Source: an uncultured Prevotellaceae bacterium (GTDB lineage: Bacteria; Bacteroidota; Bacteroidia; Bacteroidales; Bacteroidaceae). Taken from it: a stretch of 20,816 bases of DNA. Under the pieces are notes generated by a model that was not told the origin of the DNA, did not search any database, and saw only the letters and a program-made list of their open reading frames with translations. Shown here one piece after another: positions 6,513 to 14,806 of this stretch. A program made the translations under genes and the position numbers. The stretch is from the NCBI GenBank assembly GCA_937893145.1, contig CALBJW010000150.1:1-20816 (forward strand), written 5' to 3'. Each line of letters starts with the position of its first letter. Within the stretch, counting starts at the first letter, position 1.

Positions 6513-8015
6513 ATGACAGAAGAAAAGAGAAACATACATATTGAAGAAGAGGATGCAACCTACGACCACGTGTTGAAATACACCGGTTTGTTCGGAGGAG
6601 TGCAGGGCATAACTATGCTCTTCAGTCTGGTTCGCAACAAACTGGCAGCCCTCCTTCTCGGTCCTGAAGGCATCGCGCTCATCAACATATTTAATAATGT
6701 GATGAAGCTCATCAACGAATCGACAAACTTCGGTGTGTCGTTCAGTGCCGTGAAGCATATAGCCGAACTTGGCGACGATGAGAGCAAGAGTGAAGAGGCA
6801 ATACATTATATAAGCATCGTGCGCACATGGTCGCTCGTCACCGGACTCTTTGGAGCACTCATCACACTCGCCCTCTCGCCTGTCATCAGTTACATCACCT
6901 TCGAGTCATACGAATATACCACCGACTTCGCCCTCCTCTCCCCTATGGCTGTAGCACTCGCCCTTTCGGGAGGCGAACTCGCCATACTCAAGGGACTGAA
7001 GAAGCTGAAGCGAGTGGCACTAACATCTATCATCGCAGCACTTGCCACACTCATCATCTGCATCCCTCTCTACTGGAGCATGGGACTGAAGGGAGTGGCA
7101 CTCTCGCTTGTGCTTAGCAGCATAGCAGCACTTGCCACCCAACTCTACTTCTCATGCAAGGTAGTGTCGTGGCAAACATCCATCTTCTCACGAAAGAGTT
7201 ATATCGAAGGCATTCCGATGATAAAACTCGGACTTGGCTACATCGTGGCTGGCATCTTCGGACAAGGGGCAGAGTACATCATCCGTGCCATGATGATTCG
7301 TTTTGGCGACCTCGCTGATGTAGGTCTCTACAACTCTGGCTACATGATGGCTGTAGCATACACATCTGTAGTGTTCATAGCCATCGAAGCAGACTACTTC
7401 CCACGACTCTCAGCAGCGAAATGCAGTCTTGCACGACAGAACTTCACCGTGAACCAGCAGATTGAGGTGTGTGTGCTTCTCATCGCACCATGTCTCATAC
7501 TCTTCGTGTCTGCCATGCCACTCATCGTGCAGATACTCTTCTCCAATAAGTTTATCGAGGCTGTTCCGATGGCAACCTGCGCTACCATGTATATGTTCTT
7601 CAAGGCACTAACCCTCCCTGCGGCATATCTATCCTTAGCACATGGCGACTCAAAGGTCTATATGGCTACAGAACTCATATACGACATCTTCATCGCCCTC
7701 GCCATCCCATTTGCCTACATCTACTGGGGCTTGACAGGCACAGGTGTTGCCCTCGCCGTTGCTGGTGCTTTAGACATGACGATGATACATCTGCTCTATC
7801 ATCACCGCTACAAGTTCTCGTTCTCATTCCGACTCATACACTTCTACCTCCTACAGTTTGTCCTGCTCACAACGGTAATCTACACATCCATCACCGTCTG
7901 TGGCACACTCAAGTGGGTAGTGAATATCATAGCCTTCCTCATCTCTGCTTTCCTTTCACTAAGAATACTTAGCAAGGAAACCACATTTGTGAGCAAGATA
8001 AAGGAAAAGTTTTAA
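6513..8015 (+). CDS. Wzx-like polysaccharide flippase (MATE/MOP superfamily)
   Basis: 500 residues from the ATG at 6513; a GTG at 6492 would add seven residues but has no other support. After a short charged N-terminus, the protein is hydrophobic throughout, with about 12-14 membrane segments; the first (YTGLFGGVQGITMLFSLVRN) and LLGPEGIALINIFNNVMKL are typical of lipid-linked oligosaccharide translocases such as Wzx/RfbX. It would move undecaprenyl-linked repeat units across the inner membrane. The neighbouring glycosyltransferases on both sides support a surface polysaccharide or O-antigen-like locus. No polymerase (Wzy) or chain-length regulator is in the window, so the locus is incomplete or scattered. 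I see no plus-strand TAnnTTTG box in the 92-base divergent gap. Confidence 0.9.
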   Translation: MTEEKRNIHIEEEDATYDHVLKYTGLFGGVQGITMLFSLVRNKLAALLLGPEGIALINIFNNVMKLINESTNFGVSFSAVKHIAELGDDESKSEEAIHYISIVRTWSLVTGLFGALITLALSPVISYITFESYEYTTDFALLSPMAVALALSGGELAILKGLKKLKRVALTSIIAALATLIICIPLYWSMGLKGVALSLVLSSIAALATQLYFSCKVVSWQTSIFSRKSYIEGIPMIKLGLGYIVAGIFGQGAEYIIRAMMIRFGDLADVGLYNSGYMMAVAYTSVVFIAIEADYFPRLSAAKCSLARQNFTVNQQIEVCVLLIAPCLILFVSAMPLIVQILFSNKFIEAVPMATCATMYMFFKALTLPAAYLSLAHGDSKVYMATELIYDIFIALAIPFAYIYWGLTGTGVALAVAGALDMTMIHLLYHHRYKFSFSFRLIHFYLLQFVLLTTVIYTSITVCGTLKWVVNIIAFLISAFLSLRILSKETTFVSKIKEKF

Positions 8016-8052
8016 TAATTTTCTTCAATTCATAATTGCCTACCGGCTTCCA

Positions 8053-8098
8053 TCCCATGCGCCAGCCTAAATGGTAGATGGTAAATGGTAAAAGGTAA
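8053..8098 (+). repeat. Heptamer tandem tract plus conserved flank, overlapping a start codon
   Basis: TCCCATGCGCCAGCCTAA (8053-8070) is followed by four 7-base units: ATGGTAG, ATGGTAA, ATGGTAA, AAGGTAA (8071-8098). The same arrangement stands before alaS on the other strand (1629-1676). The third unit supplies the ATG of the glycosyltransferase gene at 8085. The ATGs of the first two units are in the other two frames and run into TAA at 8089-8091 and 8096-8098, so they form six-codon upstream frames. Confidence 0.75.
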
Positions 8099-9095
8099 AT
8101 GTAATTTGGTCTCCATATTAGTCGCCGCATACAACGCTGAGCAGTACATACACCAATGTCTCGACTCACTCCTTTCCCAGACTCACAAGGACTGGGAAGC
8201 ACTCTGTGTAGATGATTGCTCTACGGACAACACCCTTTCCATCCTCAACGAATATGCCGAAAGGGAACCACGCATCAAGGTCATCCACCTCAACGAGAAT
8301 CAAGGACAGGCTAAGGCACGCAACATAGCCATTCTGCAAGGTACAGGAGAACTATTCTGCTTTCTCGATAGCGACGACTGGTTTGCACCCGATAGTCTTG
8401 AGAAAGCCATAAATATTTTTGAAGCGAACCCACAAGCTGACTGTGTTCTTTTCCGACTCATCAAGACCTATCCCGAAGGAAAAGAAGAAGAATACACTAT
8501 GGACTCAGCCTTCCCACTTACGGGTGAGGATGCCTTCCGCAAGTCTCTCGACTGGTCTGTGCATGGTGTTTATATGGTTCGTGCCGACATCCAACGAGAG
8601 ATACCATACGACGACACCTGTCGTTCCTATAGCGATGACAACAGCACTCGTCTGCACTATCTCCGCTCACGCGAGGTTCATCTCTCCGAAGGCATATACT
8701 ACTATCGCCAGAACCCAACGAGTGTCTCGCACATCGAGGACACCAGTCGTTTCAATTTCCTCCTTGCCAACGAACACATGCAGCAGATGCTCCAGGACAT
8801 GCACATGTCCGACGACATCCTCAACCTGCACGAACTGGTTCGCCACAACAACCTCATGGGAGCCTACCTCTTCTTCTGCGAGCATCGCAAGTCATGGAGC
8901 GATGCCGACCGCCAGTACTCCCTATCCCTCATGCACCGCATCTGGTCCACCATCCAGCCCCAAAGACTCAAAGGCAACCCTCGCCACCACCGCTTCGGCT
9001 ACCTCCACTGCCCTTCATGGCTCCTCTACCGCCTTCAGGAAGAAGTATTTTATATTTTGAGGAAGGTGATGGGGAAAAAGGGAATAAGCAATTAA
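8085..9095 (+). CDS. Family 2 glycosyltransferase
   Basis: 336 residues. Strong GT-A signature: LVSILVAAYNAEQYIHQCLD, CVDDCSTDNT (residues 41-50), QAKARNIAI, and the metal-binding FLDSDDW (Asp95-Ser-Asp97), as in EpsJ/WaaB-type family 2 enzymes. YSDDNSTRLHYL further on gives the usual acidic pair, and PTSVSH is a common C-terminal motif. The ATG at 8085 lies in a heptamer repeat, so residues 1-6 are repeat-encoded; a TTG at 8106 just before the first conserved strand is the alternative start. It follows the flippase by 69 bases in the same direction and is convergent with the transposase gene. Likely works on the same surface glycan. Confidence 0.9.
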   Translation: MVKGKCNLVSILVAAYNAEQYIHQCLDSLLSQTHKDWEALCVDDCSTDNTLSILNEYAEREPRIKVIHLNENQGQAKARNIAILQGTGELFCFLDSDDWFAPDSLEKAINIFEANPQADCVLFRLIKTYPEGKEEEYTMDSAFPLTGEDAFRKSLDWSVHGVYMVRADIQREIPYDDTCRSYSDDNSTRLHYLRSREVHLSEGIYYYRQNPTSVSHIEDTSRFNFLLANEHMQQMLQDMHMSDDILNLHELVRHNNLMGAYLFFCEHRKSWSDADRQYSLSLMHRIWSTIQPQRLKGNPRHHRFGYLHCPSWLLYRLQEEVFYILRKVMGKKGISN

Positions 9096-9114
9096 GCCCA
9101 TCCATCCACAATTA

Positions 9115-10269
9115 TCATAACATCTGCTTTTCCATTTCTGCAGTCCACGGTTCTGTGCTGATAGTCTCAGCAAAAGAGTTGAGGGCAAGACACTGGGAAC
9201 GAGTGATTGTGCGGCGCTCAGTATGGTAAGGCCATGGAGCAAGCATAAGAAGCAGACCATTAGCACATGCTTCGAAGTACTTCCCAGGCGGTTTGTACAT
9301 AGGAGGAAAACCATTCTCTAATATGACTATCAGAGGAACTCCCGCATCAAGGGCAGCTCTGGCTATTTCTTTCTCACCTGCAGAGATACATGGACTAACA
9401 ACCACACCTCCCTTGACACCTCGCTGTAGGAAGTATGATTTCTGGGATTGGATGAGTTGAAGGTTTTGGGGAGTGGTGTTGTTATGGCATCGCACCTGCA
9501 TTCGTACAGGACGATTAAGGAGCCAGCGGTTGCCAATAGCAGCAAAGATCTGATCACCTATTTTCAGTTGATTTACCACACGGAAGAGATCAGGATTCTC
9601 GCGCTTCATAGCGAGGCGATATGGATTCTGAGCAAGGTAGTTAAACATATTGTTGAGTTGTCCTTTTCCCATGAGTATGGAATCCTGATAGCCAGAGGAG
9701 AATAGCCCCTTCCGCTTGGGTTGAGCCCCTGAGGCAGGTACCGAAGCAGCCCCGCCCTTTGAATGAGAAGCAGCACTATCGCCCCCATCCTTTGAACAAG
9801 AAGCAGCACCATCGTCCCCGTCCTTTGAATTATAATTCAAAGAACCAGAAACCAAAGCAGCCGCCCTGTCTTCTATCTCCCACAAAGCATGTGTGCATCC
9901 TATCTTGAAGCCCTTAATCATCTGCCCAAGGTGGCACTCCATGTCACAGGTAACAAAGAGAATGCCGTGAATATGGTCAGGCATCACCATAAGGGGAAAA
10001 GTATCTACCCCATGATAGTGGCTGGAGATTGCAGCCCAGCACTTTGCCACCTCATCTCCTAACGGTGTGCGTTGCACAACAGCATCCTCAAGTTGTCCTT
10101 TTGTCCATCGGAGGGTACCAAGAAGTGGCTCTCTGTTTTCGGTACAAATAGTAATCATATAGATGCAGCGAGACTGGTAGTTATGGTATTTCATCCTTCG
10201 CAGCATAGAGTGTATTACCTCGAAGCGAAATCCCACGCCTTCAATATATTCAGGTTTCCTATTTTCCAT
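9115..10269 (-). CDS. REP-associated tyrosine transposase fused to a DprA/SLOG-like domain
   Basis: 384 residues. Residues about 25-240 are a Y1 (IS200-type HUH) transposase: YQSRCIYMITICTENREPLL, then the metal-binding HIH (99-101) in MVMPDHIHGILF, and the likely catalytic Tyr211 in NYLAQNPYRL, the layout of REP-associated enzymes, which cut and join single-stranded DNA at hairpins. Residues 146-182 are an inserted low-complexity linker made of 11-residue repeats. Residues about 246-375 form a second domain (MQVRCHNNTTPQNLQLI, GGVVVSPCISAGEKEIARAA, GVPLIVILENGF, CANGLLLMLAPWPY) that resembles a Rossmann nucleotide-binding fold of the DprA/SLOG kind. No paired transposon ends were found around the gene. 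It has its own -7 box. The Y1 part is secure; the second domain is a judgement from motifs. Confidence 0.85.
   Translation of the reverse strand: MENRKPEYIEGVGFRFEVIHSMLRRMKYHNYQSRCIYMITICTENREPLLGTLRWTKGQLEDAVVQRTPLGDEVAKCWAAISSHYHGVDTFPLMVMPDHIHGILFVTCDMECHLGQMIKGFKIGCTHALWEIEDRAAALVSGSLNYNSKDGDDGAASCSKDGGDSAASHSKGGAASVPASGAQPKRKGLFSSGYQDSILMGKGQLNNMFNYLAQNPYRLAMKRENPDLFRVVNQLKIGDQIFAAIGNRWLLNRPVRMQVRCHNNTTPQNLQLIQSQKSYFLQRGVKGGVVVSPCISAGEKEIARAALDAGVPLIVILENGFPPMYKPPGKYFEACANGLLLMLAPWPYHTERRTITRSQCLALNSFAETISTEPWTAEMEKQML
9740..9836 (-). repeat. 33-base tandem repeat within the transposase linker
   Basis: Two near-identical 33-base units lie at about 9757-9822 (each beginning CCTTTGAA on the plus strand and containing AGAAGCAGCAC), with partial, diverged copies on both sides. 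They encode the 11-residue motif KDGxDxAASxS. Because the unit is a multiple of three, copy number can change without breaking the reading frame. The spacer lies exactly between the transposase half and the C-terminal domain. Confidence 0.75.
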
Positions 10270-10297
10270 GTTGAGTCCTTTATTGCAATTCCATCTG

Positions 10298-10305
10298 CAA
10301 AGATA
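10298..10305 (-). promoter_or_regulatory. Putative -7 box for the transposase gene
   Basis: TATCTTTG on the minus strand, about 30 bases before the ATG at 10269. No good -33 TTTG is visible. A short palindrome (GAGAA-AAATA-TTCTC, 10323-10337) lies upstream, where a -33 element would be expected. Confidence 0.45.
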
Positions 10306-10390
10306 CTACATTTTCATCATTCGAGAAAAATATTCTCTCAGATTCTTACAATCTCATCATAAGCGTTTTTTCGTGGTGGAGAAAGCATGA

Positions 10391-10424
10391 AAAAAGGCAT
10401 CCCACGAGTGTGGAATGCCTTTTT
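10391..10424 (-). terminator. Rho-independent terminator of the lipoprotein gene
   Basis: AAAAAGGCAT (10391-10400) pairs exactly with ATGCCTTTTT (10415-10424); the stem continues with CCAC/GTGG around a GAGT loop after one mismatch. On the minus strand the stem is followed by a T-run. It stands 23 bases after the stop codon at 10447 and, because of its A/T tails on both sides, could also stop transcription from the other strand. Confidence 0.85.
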
Positions 10425-10446
10425 GATTGTATAGAGGGAGGGGGGA

Positions 10447-13044
10447 TTAGTAGTGAATGTACCACTGCCACTTATTTGCTGTGCTTGGATGAGCAGGAAT
10501 CTGAACAGGACTCTCCGATTTAACATACAAGAAGAGATAGTGTGAGAGGTCATTCTTTGTGATTGTATTTGGAACTGTAGTAGTATTTAACAATTGTTCC
10601 TTTGTGAATGTGAATCTACATACATAAGAATATTTACCACTAACATATCTATTCTCGCTTTCTACAGCCGTTTGCCATCTTTTAAATACATCAGTAACCT
10701 TAGTATATGAATCAGAAGGACCATAACTTGCGAATTCATTTCCCTGATATGACATTGTTGTTTTTGTAACCACACCATTTGCCTCAGAAGTAGCAACATC
10801 TGCAGGAATCAAGATTGCTTCAATATCTTGCCTTGTAGCAGACTCAAATACAATAGTGAATGTTACCTGCTTAACAGAAGGCTTGATTATTTCATTAGAG
10901 ATAGCATCAGTACCTGTATAGCCTGTAATATCGAGATAATAGTCAGAGAAACACTTGTTTCCATGTGCAGCAAAAGTACTCTGTGGATTTGGATACAAAG
11001 GAATCCATGTTGCAGGAGCACCAGCGCCTTCACCTGTTGGGTTATCTCCTTCTGCTGTAATACCCTTGATATAGAGCTTTTCATTAGTGTGAGTCTGTTC
11101 CCACCATCCACGAGCACCATCCATACCAAAACCAGTATCGCCTTTTTCTGAGCTCTTTGCCCAGTCATCAAATTCATAATAAGTATCATGAATACATTGA
11201 TACTCTTTCATCCATTTAGTTTCAAGACTTCTTGGATTCACGATTTGACCTTCTTCGTACTGAATTTCAATTGAGGCTTTAAGAGGTACAGCAAATGCAC
11301 GAGGTGCCTTTAACTTTGTATCTTGTCCATCAGGATTCTTAATACCTTCCATATTTGGTGTTCCATAGGAATTATCTGAGCCATTATCAAGATTCATCCA
11401 ATTTCTTGCGTTACCAGAGTATTCTTTCCATGTTCCACCACCATTCTTGGTGTTCTTAACATAGAACTTAATATCATTCAAGTCAGTAGAATTCGCATTT
11501 ACACGATAAATTGCAACCTCGCGATTTGAACCTTCGCTAACATTGATAGGATTCAATTCACCATCACCCATCAACTTGTGAGCTTCGTAAAGATTCTCGT
11601 TGCTAACCCCATTAGTCTTTCCTGTAGGATCGACACCTACCATAATTGGCATAGTACCACCTGCTGCCTGAAGAGTGATGATTGCTTGATTAGTGCCATT
11701 ATAATTCTCAAAAGCAACATCATATACAACATCGTTAAAGTCAAAGTCGTATGAACCACCAAGGTCTTCACACATTACACGCTTTGCTTTTGTAGTTTCT
11801 GGGTTGAAATGACCAGGGGTTATCTTTACAATCCAGTTTGAATAATAGTGATCTTGAGTTACTTGAGTCTCATCCTTGCCAGCATGGAAGTCAAATGCAA
11901 GATAATAGCCCTCTCGTGGGATAGCCTGACCCACCAATGGACTACTTGGGTCTTTTACCGTCTCCACCCATGTAAGGTGTACCAATACCCAACTATCTAT
12001 ATAGTTTGTCTCTGGCTTTGTGTTCCAAGAAGGGTGACAATGGAAGTTCTCTGTACCAGAAGACTTAACATATTTAATTTCTCGCTGTATGTTAATTCCA
12101 CTTTCCTCTGGATTTTGATTCGCATTTTGATTATTAAAATTATTAACATGAGTCCATTTTCCACTCATGTCTTGGAATCCGAGATCATCAAGTTTATAAT
12201 TGATTTTCTCCGAACTATTTTCCTTTCTTGTTATATGACTATTTGTATATGTGGAAGCATTAGGAAGATTTCCAATATTAGTACCATTTGTTCGTGTGGC
12301 AAATACGGCTTCATTATGTGTAGCAATTTCTTGGTCAGTTTTACCGCCTGGAGTTTTACTGTCCCAAATGTCAACACTGATATTGTCATAATTTATATCA
12401 CCATATGATGTTTGGTCTTCATCCTGGGATATGTTCTGAATGAAAAAATCCGAGAGGTGAAGGTCTTCACGATAATCTTGAGGATTGAGGATTTCATGTG
12501 TGCGGAACCAAGCAGTTACATACTGAATCTCATATTCAGTAACATCGCCTACAGGTTGCCAACTATTTCCTTTTTTATCCAATTCTTCAGGTTTAAGAGC
12601 ATCTTCAAGAGCACCACCCCCATTAGAACCATAATAAAGTCCATTAAGATGCGGCCATCCTGGAATCTGAATGTTATGAGCAAGGGCATCATCCTTATAT
12701 GCAGCATTATGGTATCCATCGCCAGGACTTGCATTACGCTCTATCCACTGGTTGCGGTTTACCAATACAGTACCATTACCTTCTGTATAACCACTAGCAC
12801 GAGTTCGCATATTACTTCCTGATGTAACGATAGGTTCCAATACAGTCAATCCCCAATCTTGATTAGGGTTAGGAGTTCCGAAAAGCTTAATAAATTCTTC
12901 ATCATACTGCTTATTGAAACTAATAAGATTTATCTCCTCTTCCGAGAAAACACCAGTGTAATCAGAACATCCCACAAAGGCGGTGGTGAGGGCGATGGCT
13001 GAGGTAGCCAGGGCAAATGTTCTTTTAAGACTAATTTTTTTCAT
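10447..13044 (-). CDS. Large LruC/DUF4842-like lipoprotein
   Basis: 865 residues. The start MKKISLKRTFALATSAIALT with lipobox FVGC (Cys26) marks an exported lipoprotein; the following SDYTGVFSEEE fits a Bacteroidetes surface lipoprotein without proving it. FGTPNPNQDWGL (55-66) is a stretch often found after the signal in this Bacteroidales group. The best domain sign is EDLGGSYDFDFNDVVYDVAF (426-445), with the calcium-type motif DFDFND that is the hallmark of LruC/DUF4842 domains; HYYSNWIVKITP (399-410) looks like a related but degenerate copy. The rest is Asn/Gly/Thr-rich and probably beta-structured. It has its own promoter and terminator, so is likely a single-gene unit. Base use is more AT-rich than its neighbours. 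Ligand unknown; calcium-dependent folding or surface adhesion is only a guess. Confidence 0.8.
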   Translation of the reverse strand: MKKISLKRTFALATSAIALTTAFVGCSDYTGVFSEEEINLISFNKQYDEEFIKLFGTPNPNQDWGLTVLEPIVTSGSNMRTRASGYTEGNGTVLVNRNQWIERNASPGDGYHNAAYKDDALAHNIQIPGWPHLNGLYYGSNGGGALEDALKPEELDKKGNSWQPVGDVTEYEIQYVTAWFRTHEILNPQDYREDLHLSDFFIQNISQDEDQTSYGDINYDNISVDIWDSKTPGGKTDQEIATHNEAVFATRTNGTNIGNLPNASTYTNSHITRKENSSEKINYKLDDLGFQDMSGKWTHVNNFNNQNANQNPEESGINIQREIKYVKSSGTENFHCHPSWNTKPETNYIDSWVLVHLTWVETVKDPSSPLVGQAIPREGYYLAFDFHAGKDETQVTQDHYYSNWIVKITPGHFNPETTKAKRVMCEDLGGSYDFDFNDVVYDVAFENYNGTNQAIITLQAAGGTMPIMVGVDPTGKTNGVSNENLYEAHKLMGDGELNPINVSEGSNREVAIYRVNANSTDLNDIKFYVKNTKNGGGTWKEYSGNARNWMNLDNGSDNSYGTPNMEGIKNPDGQDTKLKAPRAFAVPLKASIEIQYEEGQIVNPRSLETKWMKEYQCIHDTYYEFDDWAKSSEKGDTGFGMDGARGWWEQTHTNEKLYIKGITAEGDNPTGEGAGAPATWIPLYPNPQSTFAAHGNKCFSDYYLDITGYTGTDAISNEIIKPSVKQVTFTIVFESATRQDIEAILIPADVATSEANGVVTKTTMSYQGNEFASYGPSDSYTKVTDVFKRWQTAVESENRYVSGKYSYVCRFTFTKEQLLNTTTVPNTITKNDLSHYLFLYVKSESPVQIPAHPSTANKWQWYIHY

Positions 13045-13065
13045 AAACTGTCGTTTTTATTTTGC

Positions 13066-13078
13066 CAGACAAAGTCTG
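13066..13078 (-). other. Small hairpin in the lipoprotein mRNA leader
   Basis: CAGAC-AAA-GTCTG gives a five-base-pair stem 21 bases before the start codon. With the promoter at 13166-13200 the leader would be about 115 bases, enough to hold a regulatory structure, but I see no known riboswitch pattern. Confidence 0.35.
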
Positions 13079-13165
13079 ACTGTTGTTACATTTTATACAT
13101 TCTTTCAGAAATACATAGTGTGATAATTCCCCAATAAAACAAGAATTATTACATAAATGCGGGGG

Positions 13166-13200
13166 CAAATGTAATACTTTTTTATATATTGACATACAAA
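13166..13200 (-). promoter_or_regulatory. Promoter of the lipoprotein gene (-7 and -33 boxes)
   Basis: On the minus strand, TTTG (13197-13200) is followed after 23 bases by TACATTTG (13166-13173), matching the Bacteroidetes TTTG-N(17-23)-TAnnTTTG promoter. The transcript would start near 13160. Together with the terminator of the next gene at 13305-13343, this accounts for the 323-base gap 13045-13367; the AT-rich rest shows nothing recognisable. Confidence 0.65.
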
Positions 13201-13304
13201 AGATGGAAAAAAATTGAAAGAATGTACAATATGAGCATAAATTACCTACACTTCATGGCGAAATTGTACGTTTTTGCCAATAATAAAGAATAGCAAATAA
13301 ATAT

Positions 13305-13343
13305 TAATGGCAGATTAGTGCTGCGACCACTAATCTGCCATTA
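13305..13343 (-). terminator. Terminator of the alkaline phosphatase gene
   Basis: A perfect 16-base-pair stem: TAATGGCAGATTAGTG (13305-13320) and its reverse complement (13328-13343), loop CTGCGAC. It lies 24 bases after the phosphatase stop codon at 13368. The T-run after the stem is broken (AATATTTATTT), but the long stem and the position make termination likely. Confidence 0.75.
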
Positions 13344-13367
13344 TAACCTTTTAGAACAGAGTATCTT

Positions 13368-14774
13368 TTACTTCTTATATCCTGCAACCTTGCCGATGAT
13401 GACAGGGATGTCGATGTTGTTGATGCGACCGTGGAAGGCTTCTGCACCAGCTCCGATAGCGAAGACAGGAACATATCCGTTAGTGTGACCACCTGAAGTC
13501 CAACCAATCTTTGAGTTGCGGCTCACGATGCTCTTAGCGAGGTCGCCAAAGGCTGTTTCATTAGCATACATGCTTCTTGAATCTGTATCTTTACCTGCAA
13601 TAGTCTTCTCGTAAGCACGGAGAAGCTGGTCTTCCTGCCACTCAGAGAGAGAGATTTCCTTCCAGAAACCGAAGCACTTCTTGAGGTCTTCACGAACGAT
13701 GTTGTATGTGAGCTTATCACCATACTTCTTCTTCAACTCACGGAAGTGGTTGCTATATTCTGGAGCACTCATACGCTGATACTTGAGGAGGTCGGACTTT
13801 TGAACATAGTCGCCATTACCAAGACCAAGACCACCAGTCTCGTGGTCGGCTGTAACAACGATGAGTGTCTCATCTGGATGCTGGCAGTAGAACTCGTATG
13901 CTACACGAACTGCATCATCCATATCAATCACCTCCTTATATACTGTAGAGATATCGTTGGCATGACAAGCCCAGTCTATCTTGCCACCCTCGACCATCAT
14001 GAAGAACTTCTCTGGGTTCTTCTTGTAGAGGAAGTTGATACCTGCACGAGTAATCTCCTGAAGAGTCATGTCGCCAGGCTTGCGGTCGATAGCGTAAGGA
14101 ATAGCAGTACGGTCCTTCTTCGATGCAGCTTCAGTCTGGAGCATAATCATCTTGTCAGCCTTCTTCTGCTTCTTCTGGTAGTCCTTGTATCCACGAGCGA
14201 TGGTGTAGCCCGCATCCTGTACCTGAGTGTAGAGGGATGGCTGTCCCTGGCGTTCTGGCTTGAGGAAGTCTGAACCAGCAAAGAACTCGAAGTTGCTCTT
14301 GATGAGGTCCTGCCCTATCTCGTAGTATCTGCCACGATCTGGCTGATGAGCATAGAATGCTGCTGGTGTGGCATGATCGACACTCACACTTGTTGTGATA
14401 CCTACTGCAGCACCTGCATCGTGTGCCCATACGGCAACTGAAGAAACGGCTGTAGTGCTATCTGGGAGCAAACCGAGACATCCGTTGTAGGTCTTAGCAC
14501 CAGTAGCGAGAGCTGTACCGCCTGCAGCAGAGTCTGTCACACCATTGCTTGCACTGTATGTAGTGACAAAGGCTGTGTATGGGAAGTCTGCAAAGGTGAG
14601 TGGTTTGGTACCTATTCTGCCTTCGATTGCAGCGAGGTAGGTTTCTGTACCGTTCACTTGGTTCACACCCATACCGTCACCAATGAAGTAGAACACATAT
14701 TTTGGTGTTTGCTGTGCTGATGCGTTGAGGGCAACAGCAAGAAGAATCAACAATGAGAGGATAGTTTTTTTCAT
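13368..14774 (-). CDS. phoA: PhoA-type alkaline phosphatase
   Basis: 468 residues, exported: MKKTILSLLILLAVALNASA is a signal peptide with a likely cut near residue 20. It hydrolyses phosphomonoesters outside the inner membrane using two zinc ions, one magnesium ion and a serine nucleophile. The metal and active-site motifs are all present in order: FIGDGMG (Asp33), VTDSAAGGTALATG (Ser82), VDHATPAAF (His134), EGGKIDWACHAND (Glu262, Asp267, His271), VVTADHETGG (Asp310, His311) and SGGHTNGYVP near the C-terminus. Length is that of the PhoA family. It has its own promoter (14807-14836) and terminator, so is regulated separately from the upstream carbohydrate operon. No Pho box was looked for successfully; phosphate control is therefore only assumed from the family. 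Confidence 0.95.
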   Translation of the reverse strand: MKKTILSLLILLAVALNASAQQTPKYVFYFIGDGMGVNQVNGTETYLAAIEGRIGTKPLTFADFPYTAFVTTYSASNGVTDSAAGGTALATGAKTYNGCLGLLPDSTTAVSSVAVWAHDAGAAVGITTSVSVDHATPAAFYAHQPDRGRYYEIGQDLIKSNFEFFAGSDFLKPERQGQPSLYTQVQDAGYTIARGYKDYQKKQKKADKMIMLQTEAASKKDRTAIPYAIDRKPGDMTLQEITRAGINFLYKKNPEKFFMMVEGGKIDWACHANDISTVYKEVIDMDDAVRVAYEFYCQHPDETLIVVTADHETGGLGLGNGDYVQKSDLLKYQRMSAPEYSNHFRELKKKYGDKLTYNIVREDLKKCFGFWKEISLSEWQEDQLLRAYEKTIAGKDTDSRSMYANETAFGDLAKSIVSRNSKIGWTSGGHTNGYVPVFAIGAGAEAFHGRINNIDIPVIIGKVAGYKK

Positions 14775-14806
14775 ATTACTTAAGTGTTATTAGTTAGTAT
14801 TTGATG

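Noticed and set aside
8419..9060. Open frame of 213 codons on the plus strand
   Set aside because: Out-of-frame shadow of the family 2 glycosyltransferase; low-complexity Ser/Thr/Arg translation.
9740..9836. 33-base repeats considered as a CRISPR array
   Set aside because: Units are directly adjacent without spacers and are in frame within a coding region.
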